From: an uncultured Eubacteriales bacterium
GTDB taxonomy: Bacteria > Bacillota_A > Clostridia > Oscillospirales > Oscillospiraceae
Length of the DNA: 64,000 nt
Assembly: GCA_900319835.1 (NCBI GenBank)
Contig: ONPY01000008.1
Span: forward strand, 1-64,000
Direction of reading: 5' to 3'
This document shows positions 1 through 8,232 of this stretch, in pieces (positions within the stretch are counted from its first letter, which is position 1; each line of letters begins with the position of its first letter). The position numbers were made by a program, and so were the translations under genes. The notes under the pieces were generated by a model. The model searched no databases. It had not been told where the DNA came from and saw nothing but the letters and a program-made list of their open reading frames with translations.

Positions 1-2
1 TG

Positions 3-434
3 GAAAACCAGCTTCCGGCGCCGGTGCCCATCCCCGGCGTGAAGCTGGGCCTTGCCAACATCATCACCCTGGTGACCATGCTTCTGCTGGGAAAACAGGA
101 GGCCGGGGCCGTGCTGCTGGTCCGGGTGCTGCTGGGCGCCATGTTTGCCGGCAGTCCCTCCACGCTGCTCTTCAGCGCGGCGGGCGGCTTTCTCGCATGG
201 CTCGTCATGTGCCTGACGGTGGGCCTGTTTGACCAAAAGCAGCTCTGGATCGTCTCGGCTCTCGCTGGACTTGCCCACAACGCGGGCCAGCTTCTGACCT
301 GCGCCCTGGTGGTGAAGACCCCCGGCATTTTCGCCTATGCACCCATCCTTGCGGTCTCGGGCGTCATTACCGGCGTGTTCACCGGCCTTGCCGCCATGTA
401 CCTGATCCGTGCGCTGCAAAACATGAGGATTTGA
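3..434 (+). CDS. Gx transporter family / heptaprenyl diphosphate synthase component I-like membrane protein, 5' partial
   Basis: The reading frame is open from the left edge, so the true start lies outside the window; the GTG at 24 is internal because codons before it (ENQLPAPV) fit the family. The stretch IPGVKLGLAN is the hallmark near the N-terminus of this family, followed by four to five hydrophobic helices (LVTMLLL, VLLVRVLLG, LLFSAAGGFLAW, and a final one before LIRALQN). Such proteins are small integral membrane proteins, often annotated as component I of heptaprenyl diphosphate synthase but resembling ECF substrate-binding subunits. Substrate unknown. The stop codon overlaps the -35 box of the next gene's promoter, so the two genes are transcribed separately or by read-through. 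Confidence 0.8.
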   Translation, partial: ENQLPAPVPIPGVKLGLANIITLVTMLLLGKQEAGAVLLVRVLLGAMFAGSPSTLLFSAAGGFLAWLVMCLTVGLFDQKQLWIVSALAGLAHNAGQLLTCALVVKTPGIFAYAPILAVSGVITGVFTGLAAMYLIRALQNMRI

Positions 435-458
435 CACGCGGCGCAAAACGGGTATAAT
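431..458 (+). promoter_or_regulatory. Sigma-A promoter of the mrp gene
   Basis: Perfect consensus boxes: TTGACA at 431-436 and TATAAT at 453-458 with a 16-base spacer. The -35 box contains the TGA stop of the upstream gene. Confidence 0.8.
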
Positions 459-499
459 AATAAAGTTGAAATCAAACTGGAAAGGCAGATTGTATTGTT

Positions 500-1324
500 A
501 TGAGCGAATGCACACACGATTGCTCCACCTGCGGCAAGACCTGTTCCGAGCGCACGGCGGAGAGCTTCCGCAAGCCCCTGCGTGAGGGCGCCAGCGTCAA
601 AAAGGTGATCGCGGTTGTCAGCGGCAAAGGCGGCGTGGGCAAGTCCCTGGTGACGAGCCTGCTGGCCTCCGAGATGCAGCGCCGCGGCCACAACTGCGCC
701 ATTTTGGACGCAGACATCACCGGCCCCTCCATCCCCAAGTCCTTCGGCATCCATGAGCACTGTATGGGCACCGAGGAGTACCTGCTTCCCGTGACCACCC
801 ACACCGGGCTGCAGCTGATGAGCATGAACCTCATCCTTGAGGATGAGACCGAGCCCGTGGTCTGGCGCGGCCCTGTCATCGCCGGCGCCGTGACGCAGTT
901 CTGGACCGACGTGCAGTGGCAGGACGTGGACTATATGTTTGTCGACATGCCTCCCGGAACGGGCGACGTGCCGCTGACGGTCTTCCAGTCCCTGCCGGTC
1001 AACGGCATCGTCATCGTCACCTCTCCCCAGGATCTGGTGGGCATGATCGTGGAGAAGGCCGTGCATATGGCGGAGCTGATGCACCTGCCCGTCATCGGGC
1101 TGGTGGAGAACATGAGCTACTTCAAATGTCCCGATTGCGGCAAGGAGCACGCCATCTTCGGCGAGAGCCGGGTCAAGGAGCTTGCCGAGCAGTACCACAT
1201 TCCCCACTATGTGCGGCTTCCCATCGACCCGGTCTACGCCACCATGGTGGACGCCGGCGAGGTGGAGTCCATCACCGGCGAATTTGTCAGCCCCCTGATC
1301 GACGTGATCGAGAAGGAGGTCTGA
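500..1324 (+). CDS. Mrp/NBP35 family iron-sulfur carrier ATPase (ApbC-like)
   Basis: A 274-residue P-loop ATPase of the Mrp/ApbC/NBP35 group, which carries and delivers [4Fe-4S] clusters in the cytoplasm. It has four N-terminal cysteines (C4, C8, C11, C15), as in NBP35-type members, the deviant Walker A GKGGVGKS near residue 42, DADITGPSIPK, the switch motif VDMPPGTGD, and a C-terminal CPDC pair (FKCPDCGKEHAIFG) that binds the bridging cluster. Length is normal. The ATG at 500 has only a weak Shine-Dalgarno (AAAGG at 481-485), but the N-terminal cysteines support it. It is one base upstream of a NifX-like gene with a cysteine-rich tail, suggesting a joint role in metal-cofactor handling. Confidence 0.9.
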   Translation: MSECTHDCSTCGKTCSERTAESFRKPLREGASVKKVIAVVSGKGGVGKSLVTSLLASEMQRRGHNCAILDADITGPSIPKSFGIHEHCMGTEEYLLPVTTHTGLQLMSMNLILEDETEPVVWRGPVIAGAVTQFWTDVQWQDVDYMFVDMPPGTGDVPLTVFQSLPVNGIVIVTSPQDLVGMIVEKAVHMAELMHLPVIGLVENMSYFKCPDCGKEHAIFGESRVKELAEQYHIPHYVRLPIDPVYATMVDAGEVESITGEFVSPLIDVIEKEV

Positions 1325-1325
1325 G

Positions 1326-1736
1326 ATGCGCATTGCAGTTGCCTATCAGGACGGCGAGATCGGTGAGCACTTCGGCCACGCCAAGCTCTTTGCCATTTAT
1401 GACTACGCTGAGGCGGACGTGAACCGCTGTACCAAGAAGCTGGTGGAGACCGGCGACCGGCACGGCCATCAGGCCATGGCGGAGCTGATGCGCGAGGAAA
1501 AAGTGGACGCGGTCATCTCCGGCAACATGGGCGGCGAGGCCAAAGCCGCGCTGCTGAGCATGGGTATCGTGCCCATCGCGGGCTTTGCCGGCTCTGCCGA
1601 CGATGCGGCGGATCTGCTGATTCTCGGCCAGCTTCCCCTGATGGGGGAGGGCGGCGGTTGCTCCGGCGGCTGCGCGGGCTGTTCCGGCTGCCACGGGGAT
1701 GAGCCCTGCGACTGCGGCTGTGATTGCGGCTGCTGA
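1326..1736 (+). CDS. NifX/NifB C-domain-like (dinitrogenase iron-molybdenum cofactor family) protein with Cys-rich tail
   Basis: 136 residues. Residues 1-105 match the NifX/NafY-like fold (MRIAVAYQDGEIGEHFGHA at the start, VDAVISGNMGG in the middle), a ribonuclease-H-like domain that binds metal-sulfur clusters or cofactors. The last 30 residues are Gly/Cys-rich with nine cysteines, ending in CDCGCDCGC, which looks like a metal-binding tail. Only one base separates it from mrp, so the two are co-transcribed and probably act together. No nitrogenase genes are present, so a nitrogen-fixation role is not suggested; stand-alone family members are common in anaerobes and largely uncharacterised. 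Confidence 0.85.
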   Translation: MRIAVAYQDGEIGEHFGHAKLFAIYDYAEADVNRCTKKLVETGDRHGHQAMAELMREEKVDAVISGNMGGEAKAALLSMGIVPIAGFAGSADDAADLLILGQLPLMGEGGGCSGGCAGCSGCHGDEPCDCGCDCGC

Positions 1737-1753
1737 ACAAAAGTTCAAAGAAC

Positions 1754-1784
1754 AAACCGGCGGAGCTTCGGCTCCGCCGGTTTC
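1754..1784 (+). terminator. Intrinsic terminator after the mrp operon
   Basis: 13-base stem (AAACCGGCGGAGC paired with GCTCCGCCGGTTT) with a TTCG tetraloop. The T-run is short, so termination may be incomplete. Confidence 0.7.
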
Positions 1785-1794
1785 ATTGCGCCGG

Positions 1795-1968
1795 ATGCTT
1801 CGGGCGGTGAGAGGCGCCCCGGGTGTGGCGACGGTGTCTCGGTCTGCCCGCTGTGTCTGCGGCGAGATCTTTTTTGGCACCATGGCGGTCTACGGGCTCA
1901 TCCATCTGTTTTTGATGGGCCGACTGCGGAAGATCAGCCACCAGGAGATCCTGAAAAACCGGGAGTAA
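1795..1968 (+). CDS. Possible small protein, unrecognised
   Basis: A 57-codon ORF from ATG 1795 to a TAA at 1968, just after the terminator. The C-terminal half (from Met 1881) reads as a hydrophobic segment (MAVYGLIHLFLMG) followed by a charged tail (RKISHQEILKNRE), as in small membrane proteins or a truncated remnant. There is no convincing Shine-Dalgarno sequence at either Met. It could be a real microprotein or the tail of a decayed gene; the rest of 1737-2112 holds only terminators. Confidence 0.3.
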   Translation: MLRAVRGAPGVATVSRSARCVCGEIFFGTMAVYGLIHLFLMGRLRKISHQEILKNRE

Positions 1969-2003
1969 AGCTCCTGCTTAATCCGCGGTTGCGCATAACA
2001 GAA

Positions 2004-2042
2004 AAAAAGAGTATGATTAACAAAATGATCATACTCTTTTTA
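2004..2042 (+). terminator. Hairpin with T-run
   Basis: AAAGAGTATGAT pairs with ATCATACTCTTT, followed by T residues. It separates the small ORF from the VTC cluster; the flanking A- and T-runs could let it work in both directions. Confidence 0.65.
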
Positions 2043-2112
2043 AGTTTTCTTTCAGGTTCAGGCGTTATGATACCGCCAGAAAACAAAGAGTGAAACTGAA
2101 AGGTGATGAGAG

Positions 2113-2790
2113 ATGGAGCTTCAGTACCGGCATGAATGGAAGCATGAGATCAGCTATACCGATCTGCTGTGCATCCGACAACGCCTGCAGGCCGTGGCCC
2201 GGCCCGATCCCCACGCGGTGGGGGGAGAGTACCACATCCGCTCCCTGTATTTTGACAACGCATCGGACAAGGCGCTGCGGGAAAAAATCGACGGCGTCAA
2301 CATGCGGGAGAAATTCCGCATCCGCTATTATAACGGGGACACCTCCTTTATCCGCCTGGAAAAGAAGAGCCGGCGCAACGGTCTCGGCACCAAGTTCGAG
2401 GCGGCGCTTACGGCGGAGGAGGCCCAAAAGATTGTGGACGGGGACCTGGACTGGATGATGGAGAGCGACCGGCCTCTGATCCAGGAGCTGTACTGCAAGA
2501 TGAGATACCAGGGTCTGCGGCCCAAGACCATTGTGGAGTACACCCGCGAGCCCTATATATACGGCCCCGGCAACGTCCGGGTGACCTTCGACCACCACAT
2601 CCGCACGGGGCTTCACAGCACGGATTTTCTCAATCCCGACTGTGTCACCGTACTGGCGGGGGATTCCCCCATCCTCCTGGAGGTGAAGTGGGACGCCTAC
2701 CTTCCCGAAATCATCCGCGACGCCGTCTCGGTGCCAAACCGGCGTGTCGGCGCCTTTTCCAAATACGCACAGTGCAGAATCTACGGTTAA
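2113..2790 (+). CDS. VTC-domain polyphosphate polymerase-like protein
   Basis: 225 residues matching the VTC (vacuolar transporter chaperone, Vtc4) tunnel fold of the CYTH superfamily. Conserved positions are visible: RHEWKHEI near the N-terminus, IRSLYFDN, KFRIRYYN, RLEKKSR, and the late VEYTREPY and LLEVKWD strands whose charged residues line the polyphosphate/nucleotide tunnel. Yeast Vtc4 makes polyphosphate from ATP; bacterial homologues are inferred to do so or to process phosphorylated polymers. ATG 2113 follows AAAGGTGATG. It is followed 18 bases later by a DUF4956 membrane protein and then a Cthe_2159-like surface protein, a recurrent Clostridia gene trio; a CotH gene often found with them is absent here. 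Confidence 0.87.
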   Translation: MELQYRHEWKHEISYTDLLCIRQRLQAVARPDPHAVGGEYHIRSLYFDNASDKALREKIDGVNMREKFRIRYYNGDTSFIRLEKKSRRNGLGTKFEAALTAEEAQKIVDGDLDWMMESDRPLIQELYCKMRYQGLRPKTIVEYTREPYIYGPGNVRVTFDHHIRTGLHSTDFLNPDCVTVLAGDSPILLEVKWDAYLPEIIRDAVSVPNRRVGAFSKYAQCRIYG

Positions 2791-2808
2791 CAAAGGAGAC
2801 CACCAGCT

Positions 2809-3480
2809 ATGACTTTCAATGACATTTTCAAATCCAGCTTTCTGGAGAACGTGGGCGCCGTCAGCGTCCTGGATATGGTGCTGGCCATGGTGCTGGCCTT
2901 TGGCCTGGGCCTGTTCATCTTCTTCATCTATAAGAAGACTTACGCGGGAGTCATGTACTCTTCCAGCTTCGGCGTCACCCTTGTGGCGCTGACGATGATC
3001 ACCACGCTGGTGATCCTGGCGGTCACGTCCAACGTGGTGCTGTCTCTCGGTATGGTGGGCGCCCTGTCCATCGTCCGTTTCCGCACCGCCATCAAGGAGC
3101 CGCTGGACATCGCCTTCCTGTTCTGGGCCATTGCCGCCGGTATTGTGCTGGCCGCGGGGATGATCCCCCTGGCCGTCTTCGGCAGCGTGCTCATCGGCGT
3201 CATCATCCTGATCTTTGCCAACCACAAGGATATGTCCAACCCCTATATCGTGGTGCTGACTTGCGACGGCCATGAGAGCGAGAAGCGCGCTGTGGAATTT
3301 CTGCAGCAGAATACCAAGCGCTGCTCCGTCAAGAGCAAGAGCGCGCGACAGGGCGTGGTAGAGATCAACCTGGAGGTCCGCCTGCGCGACGACGACACCG
3401 ACTTTATCAACACCCTCTCCCGCATTCCCGGCGTCCAGAGCGCGGTTCTGGTCAGCTACAACGGGGATTACATGGGCTGA
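2809..3480 (+). CDS. DUF4956 family membrane protein
   Basis: 223 residues. Four to five predicted membrane helices cover residues 20-140 (VLAMVLAFGLGLFIFFIYK, VTLVALTMITTLVILAV, IAFLFWAIAAGIVLAAG, VFGSVLIGVIILIFA), followed by a cytoplasmic alpha/beta domain of about 80 residues. The segment LSIVRFRTAIKEPLDIAFLFWA is the family signature. Function unknown; the constant pairing with VTC-domain proteins suggests it handles or exports the product of the upstream enzyme. Good Shine-Dalgarno (AAAGGAGACC) 9 bases upstream. Confidence 0.85.
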   Translation: MTFNDIFKSSFLENVGAVSVLDMVLAMVLAFGLGLFIFFIYKKTYAGVMYSSSFGVTLVALTMITTLVILAVTSNVVLSLGMVGALSIVRFRTAIKEPLDIAFLFWAIAAGIVLAAGMIPLAVFGSVLIGVIILIFANHKDMSNPYIVVLTCDGHESEKRAVEFLQQNTKRCSVKSKSARQGVVEINLEVRLRDDDTDFINTLSRIPGVQSAVLVSYNGDYMG

Positions 3481-3541
3481 GACGGAAGGCCCGGTCGGCC
3501 TCATGGGCCGGTGAACAGCGGGCTTTCGGAGGATACACATC

Positions 3542-5617
3542 ATGTCAACGCATAAACTGTTTGATTTTATCTGCGTTGTCGTGCTGCTGCTGACCATAGC
3601 GATCACCGTCCTGTTCATCAACGGCGAGCGCCTGGGAATTCAGGTCATCGTGGACGAGGATGCCGAGGGCTATTCCGGCAGCGCCTACTTCACGGCAAAC
3701 GATCTGGCGGGCAGCTGGTCTGTCAACGGCGCCACCGTGATCACCCTGAAGGGGGAGACTGCCACTGTAAACGGCGGCGGTGCCTACGCCTATAACGGGG
3801 ACGTGATCATCACAGGCGCCGGGCGCTATGTGATCAGCGGCACGCTTACGGACGGCAGCGTCATCGTGGACGCCGAGAACTCGTCCAAGGTCTGGCTGAT
3901 GTTTGACGGAGTGGACATCACCTGCACGGACGACGCGTGCCTGCGCATCGACAATGCGGACAAGGTTTTCCTGACCCTGGCGGAGGGCAGTGAAAACAGC
4001 CTCAACAGCGGGGAGAGCTATACCCAGACTGCTCTGGACGACGGGACGGACGGCGCGATCTTCGCGCACGACGATCTCACCATCAACGGCAGCGGCGCGC
4101 TCACGGTCACGGCGGGCTACCAGCACGGCATTTCCGCAAACGACGATCTGATCATCACCGGCGGCACCATCACCGTCACCGCCCCGGCCGACGGCCTGCG
4201 GGCAAACGAAGCGCTGCATATCTGCAACGCGGATATCACGATCACAGCCGGGGACGAGGGCCTTGCGGTCAACCACCTGGAGGGCGGGCTCTATATCGAG
4301 TCCGGCACCCTGCAGATCGAGAGCGGGGACGACGGCATCCACACAGCGGGGGACATCCTCATCGTGGGCGGCAGTCTGAACATCAGCGCCGCTGATGACG
4401 GCATCCACGCCGACACCGACTTCGTCATGAATGGCGGCAGCATCACACTCACCGCGGCGGACGACGGCATCCACGCCGACAATGCCTTTGTGCTCACCGG
4501 CGGCAGCATCGACATTCAGGACTGCTACGAGGGCATCGAAGCGGTCACCATCGACGTGTACGACGGCGAGATCAATGTCCACGCCAGCGACGACGGACTC
4601 AACGCCAACGGCAACAGCTTCGGCTTTGTCCTTGGCGGCTTCGACGGAGGAGCGGCGCAGAGCGCAGAGACCGAGACGGAGGAGACCTGGATCCACATCA
4701 GCGGCGGCAGTGTCACGGTGACAAACGACACCGGCAACGACGCTGACGGCCTGGACTCCAACGGGGACATCGTGATTTCCGGCGGTACCGTTCGGGTGAG
4801 CCTGGTCAACTCAGGTTCCAACAGCGCCCTGGACTACGGCAGCGAGAGCGGCGGCACCATGACCGTCAGCGGCGGCACCGTGGTGGCTTGCGGCAGCTAC
4901 TCCATGGCCGAGGGCTTTGACGAGAGCTCCACCCAGTGCTCCATCCTTTACAACATCTCCTCCGGTGCGGCGGCGGGCACGACTGTCAGTCTGGAGGACA
5001 GCCAGGGCAACGTGCTTTTGAGCTATGAGGTGCCCAACTCCTTCTCTTCTGTGACCCTCTCCACCCCCGAGATGAAGCTGGGGGAGAGCTATCTTGTCGT
5101 GATCGGAGAGAAAGTGGAGCAGATCACGCTCACTGAGGTCTCCGCATCCTACGGCGATGCCGCAAGCGGCGGCTTCGGCGGCAACATGAACTGGGGCGGC
5201 ATGCAGCGCCGGGATGATTTCCAGGGCTTTGAAAATGCAGACGGCACCATATCCGAGCCCCCGGAGCGCCCGGAGGGCGAAGCGGGCGTCAGACCCGAGT
5301 TCGGCAATGGGGAGCGCCCCCAGCGACCGGATTTCTCCGGCGAGGCACCCACGCCTCCCGAGGGGATGGAAGAGGGCACAGAGCCCCCGGCCATGTCCGA
5401 GGACGGGACAATGCCGGAAGCCGGTTCCACGCAGCCCATGGGCGGCAGACCCGGCGGCGGGCAGGAGCAGCAGTCCGCCCAGCAGATCGCCCAGGGGGAA
5501 TCCGCGGCGGAAAAGACCGCGAGCACCATCACCGGCGAGACCTGGCTGCTGGTGGCCCTGTCTGCAGCGGCTCTGATCGCGGGGCTGATCCTCGCCATCC
5601 GGTACAAGCAGGATTAA
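3542..5617 (+). CDS. Cthe_2159-like (DUF4353) carbohydrate-binding beta-helix surface protein, membrane anchored
   Basis: 691 residues. N-terminal signal/anchor helix (about residues 8-28), then a long repetitive domain (about 80-480) built of short strands with recurring turns such as DDGIHAD and GGSI/GGTI, typical of a right-handed parallel beta-helix. This matches the Cthe_2159 family, whose Clostridium thermocellum member binds polygalacturonic acid. Residues about 540-655 are Pro/Glu/Gly-rich and likely extended, and a C-terminal helix (TWLLVALSAAALIAGLILAI) ending in RYKQD would anchor it to the membrane. It closes the VTC-DUF4956 operon. A paralogue without the C-terminal anchor is encoded at 55151. 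Ligand is inferred only. Confidence 0.82.
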   Translation: MSTHKLFDFICVVVLLLTIAITVLFINGERLGIQVIVDEDAEGYSGSAYFTANDLAGSWSVNGATVITLKGETATVNGGGAYAYNGDVIITGAGRYVISGTLTDGSVIVDAENSSKVWLMFDGVDITCTDDACLRIDNADKVFLTLAEGSENSLNSGESYTQTALDDGTDGAIFAHDDLTINGSGALTVTAGYQHGISANDDLIITGGTITVTAPADGLRANEALHICNADITITAGDEGLAVNHLEGGLYIESGTLQIESGDDGIHTAGDILIVGGSLNISAADDGIHADTDFVMNGGSITLTAADDGIHADNAFVLTGGSIDIQDCYEGIEAVTIDVYDGEINVHASDDGLNANGNSFGFVLGGFDGGAAQSAETETEETWIHISGGSVTVTNDTGNDADGLDSNGDIVISGGTVRVSLVNSGSNSALDYGSESGGTMTVSGGTVVACGSYSMAEGFDESSTQCSILYNISSGAAAGTTVSLEDSQGNVLLSYEVPNSFSSVTLSTPEMKLGESYLVVIGEKVEQITLTEVSASYGDAASGGFGGNMNWGGMQRRDDFQGFENADGTISEPPERPEGEAGVRPEFGNGERPQRPDFSGEAPTPPEGMEEGTEPPAMSEDGTMPEAGSTQPMGGRPGGGQEQQSAQQIAQGESAAEKTASTITGETWLLVALSAAALIAGLILAIRYKQD

Positions 5618-5630
5618 AAAATCAACAAAA

Positions 5631-5668
5631 AGAGCGGCACAGTCTTGTGGATTGTGCCGCTTTTTTCG
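5631..5668 (+). terminator. Intrinsic terminator of the VTC operon
   Basis: Stem of GAGCGGCACA with TGTGCCGCTTTTTT separated by a short loop, ending in a six-T run. Confidence 0.85.
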
Positions 5669-5680
5669 TCGCTTTTTCCC

Positions 5681-5709
5681 TTGTATTTTCCGGAAGAGGG
5701 AAGTATGAT
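5681..5709 (+). promoter_or_regulatory. Promoter of the antiporter gene
   Basis: TTGTAT at 5681-5686 and TATGAT at 5704-5709, spacer 17. Confidence 0.6.
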
Positions 5710-5737
5710 AACCGTGTTTGAAAAAGGAGTATCTGCT

Positions 5738-7027
5738 ATGATTGAACTGTTATCGTTATCTGTTGCCATTTTTGCGGGCCTGCTGATGACCCGTTTGATG
5801 AACCGTTGGAAGCTGCCGGACGTCACCGCCTATCTGATCGCGGGCGTGCTCATCGGCCCAGGCCTGATCGGTTCGCTGCACCTGACCGGCATCGGCTTTT
5901 CAAGCTTCGAGCAGCTGCGGGAGCTGAGCCTGCTCTCTGACGTGGCGCTGGGCTTTATCGCCTTTTCCATTGGCAATGAGTTTCGCCTCTCCCAGCTCCG
6001 GGGTATCGGCGGAAAGGCACTGGTGATCGGCGTGCTTCAGGCAGTGGCCACCGCACTGGTCGTGGATCTGGCGCTGCTGCTGTTTCATCTGGCTGCCCCT
6101 GAGATTCTGAGCGTGCCAGGCGCCATTACCCTCGGCGCCATCGCCGCAGCCACCGCGCCGGCTGCCACACTGATGGTCGTGCGCCAGTACAAGGCCAAGG
6201 GCCCCCTGACGGATCTGCTGCTCCCCATCGTCGCGCTGGATGACGCGGTGGGTCTGATTCTGTTTGCGGTGTCGTTCGGTATTGCCAAGGCCCTGGTCAG
6301 CGGCGTGGTGGACGGCGTCACCATCATTCTCAATCCCATCCTGGAAATCGGCGCATCTCTTTTGCTGGGCGGCCTGGCCGGCTGGGTACTGACGCAGCTG
6401 GAAAAGCTGTTCCATTCCAACCGCAACCGTGTGGCCATGACCATCGGCTTCGTCTTCTTGACCGTGGCGCTCTCCAAGCTGAGCATTCCCGCCGGAGCGG
6501 TGACACTGAGTTTTTCGCCGCTGCTGGTATGCATGATGCTGGGCAGCGTGTTTTGCAATCTCTGTCCGCTGTCGGAGGACGTGATGGATCGGGCGGACAA
6601 GTGGTCTTCACCGCTGATGGTGCTGTTCTTCGTGATCTCCGGCGCAGAGCTGGAACTGGGCATCTTCTCCCAGCCGACCACCGTGCTGGCGGGCGTGGTG
6701 TATATCCTGGCCCGCTGCCTGGGCAAGTATTTCGGCGCGCGGGAGTCCGCGCGGATGACCCACTGTGAGGCGCACATCGTCAAATACCTCGGTATCACGC
6801 TGTTTCCGCAGGCGGGCGTCGCCCTCGGCATGTGCGTGACCGCGGCCGAACTGCCGGGGGACGGCGCGCTCATCCGCAACATTGTGCTGTTTGCGGTGCT
6901 GTTCTATGAGATGCTGGGCCCCGTGATGACCAAGTGGGCGCTGACCAGGGCCGGCGACATCCGCCCCAAGAGCGAAGAGCTTCTGCACCGCCGGGAGCGT
7001 GCGCTGGCCTCCGCCGCCAAGCGCTGA
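5738..7027 (+). CDS. Cation/proton antiporter (CPA2-like, NhaP/KefB fold)
   Basis: 429 residues with 11-13 predicted membrane helices, consistent with the sodium/hydrogen exchanger fold. MTRLMNRWKLPDVTAYLIAG and GVLIGPGLIG are the conserved first helices; the charged pair in LDDAVGLILF lies in the predicted ion-binding helix (the Asp-Asp motif of CPA families). ATG 5738 is chosen because AAAAGGAG sits 8 bases upstream; an in-frame GTG at 5645 would start within the preceding terminator. No C-terminal TrkA_N or UspA regulatory domain is present. Monocistronic, with its own promoter and terminator. The cation (Na+, K+) cannot be read from sequence. Confidence 0.85.
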   Translation: MIELLSLSVAIFAGLLMTRLMNRWKLPDVTAYLIAGVLIGPGLIGSLHLTGIGFSSFEQLRELSLLSDVALGFIAFSIGNEFRLSQLRGIGGKALVIGVLQAVATALVVDLALLLFHLAAPEILSVPGAITLGAIAAATAPAATLMVVRQYKAKGPLTDLLLPIVALDDAVGLILFAVSFGIAKALVSGVVDGVTIILNPILEIGASLLLGGLAGWVLTQLEKLFHSNRNRVAMTIGFVFLTVALSKLSIPAGAVTLSFSPLLVCMMLGSVFCNLCPLSEDVMDRADKWSSPLMVLFFVISGAELELGIFSQPTTVLAGVVYILARCLGKYFGARESARMTHCEAHIVKYLGITLFPQAGVALGMCVTAAELPGDGALIRNIVLFAVLFYEMLGPVMTKWALTRAGDIRPKSEELLHRRERALASAAKR

Positions 7028-7065
7028 ACCGGGACCGGCGAAAAGCCGGGGCTATGATCAAATAA

Positions 7066-7101
7066 TAAAACTCCCTCCGGGTTTATCCCGGAGGGAGTTT
7101 G
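7066..7101. terminator. Bidirectional terminator between convergent genes
   Basis: AAACTCCCTCCGGG pairs with CCCGGAGGGAGTTT around a short loop, with A and T tracts on both sides. It serves the antiporter on the plus strand and the lipoprotein gene on the minus strand. Confidence 0.85.
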
Positions 7102-7106
7102 TCTGT

Positions 7107-8075
7107 TTAAGCCGCAGGCGCGGCGTTCTTTCTCGCAAGCGTGACGGGAAAATCCGTGGTCAGCGCATCGGAGTCGTGCTGCCCGGTCAAGGTCAGCGTA
7201 TCGTTACCGAGCTCAAAAATGAGATAACTGTCGTCCTTTACAGCGTCGTCCAGACTGTCTGAAAGGAACAGCTTGCCTTCCTCGACCTGGTAATTCCCGC
7301 CGGCAAGCTCCGTGTAGGCCAGCAGTTCGTAGATGCTGCCGATGATCTCATCGGCGCTCAGAGACAGTTCCTCCTCCAGACTCATGCCGGAGAAGCCCGG
7401 TGTGATCTCCCCGAAGGCCGCACCCATCTTCCTCCGCCAGGCATCGTCGTCATAGGGGTCGTCGATCCGGTAGCCCTTGTCCCAGTATTCCTTCCAGAGC
7501 GCGTAGCGGTACAGATGCTCCAGATAGTGCATCAACCCCTCGCGCATGCCGGCCAGCGTGACCTCCAGATCCTCGCCCGCCAGAAAGACGCTGTAGGTGT
7601 GGTTCGGCCGCAGACGCAGCGTGGCGTGGATCTCCATGCTCTCCACAAAATCGGCAAAGGGGATGTCAGCCTCCTCATAGAGGTAGCCGATCAGCATGTC
7701 CACATTCTCGGCGATCTGCTCCAGGATATCTTCGCTCTCGTCCCAGTCGCCCTGGACACTGAGCTCATAGCTCTGCCTGGCCGCCCTTTCCTCGTCCGCA
7801 GCTTTCTGCTCGGCCTGTTCGGCCAGCAGCTTTTCGAGCTCTCTGCGGGCCAGTGGAAGATAGAAGGCGCCGCCTACCTGCTGGCGCTGCTTTTCCTCCA
7901 GCGCGTTGTAGGCCTGCTCCGCCGCCTCAATGCGCGGCCCGCTCTCCGCGTCCACCTCTCCGATGGCCCGGATCAGTTCCTCGACCTGCCGCACCTGCTC
8001 CTTCTCCTGCCTGCCGCAGGCACAGAGCGAGAGGCACAAAACCGCCGCCAGGAAACATGCAAGATAGCGCTTCAT
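7107..8075 (-). CDS. Putative lipoprotein, unrecognised
   Basis: 322 residues from the ATG at 8075, preceded by AGGAGG 8 bases upstream; an in-frame Met further upstream lacks a ribosome site. A lipoprotein signal (MKRYLACFLAAVLCLSLCAC) places the mature protein on the outer face of the cytoplasmic membrane with lipidation at the Cys of LCAC. The mature part starts with a charged helical, probably coiled-coil region (about 25-100) and ends with beta-rich sequence (LFLSDSLDD, YLIFELGNDTLTLTGQ) resembling the lipocalin-like DUF5640 tail of other Firmicute lipoproteins. No enzymatic motif seen. Confidence 0.75.
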   Translation of the reverse strand: MKRYLACFLAAVLCLSLCACGRQEKEQVRQVEELIRAIGEVDAESGPRIEAAEQAYNALEEKQRQQVGGAFYLPLARRELEKLLAEQAEQKAADEERAARQSYELSVQGDWDESEDILEQIAENVDMLIGYLYEEADIPFADFVESMEIHATLRLRPNHTYSVFLAGEDLEVTLAGMREGLMHYLEHLYRYALWKEYWDKGYRIDDPYDDDAWRRKMGAAFGEITPGFSGMSLEEELSLSADEIIGSIYELLAYTELAGGNYQVEEGKLFLSDSLDDAVKDDSYLIFELGNDTLTLTGQHDSDALTTDFPVTLARKNAAPAA

Positions 8076-8127
8076 AAGCGCACCTCCTCTGAAAAGGTTA
8101 CATAATTTTATTTCCATAACCAACAGC

Positions 8128-8155
8128 AGTTTAACATAATTTGTCAGATTGTCAA
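8128..8155 (-). promoter_or_regulatory. Promoter of the lipoprotein gene
   Basis: On the minus strand, TTGACA (8155-8150) and TAAACT (8133-8128) with a 16-base spacer, upstream of the Shine-Dalgarno site. Confidence 0.5.
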
Positions 8156-8175
8156 GAAGTTAAGCGAAAACATGG

Positions 8176-8207
8176 AAAGAGCCTGTGACGACTGTCACAG
8201 GCTCTTT
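8176..8207. terminator. Terminator after glnS
   Basis: Perfect 14-base stem AAAGAGCCTGTGAC with GTCACAGGCTCTTT around a 4-base loop, 26 bases past the glnS stop. Confidence 0.8.
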
Positions 8208-8232
8208 GAAGCTGTATTCGATTATTCCGTGA

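Noticed and set aside
1326..1736. Nitrogenase-related gene implying nitrogen fixation
   Set aside because: NifX-like domains are common in non-fixers and no nif structural gene is present.
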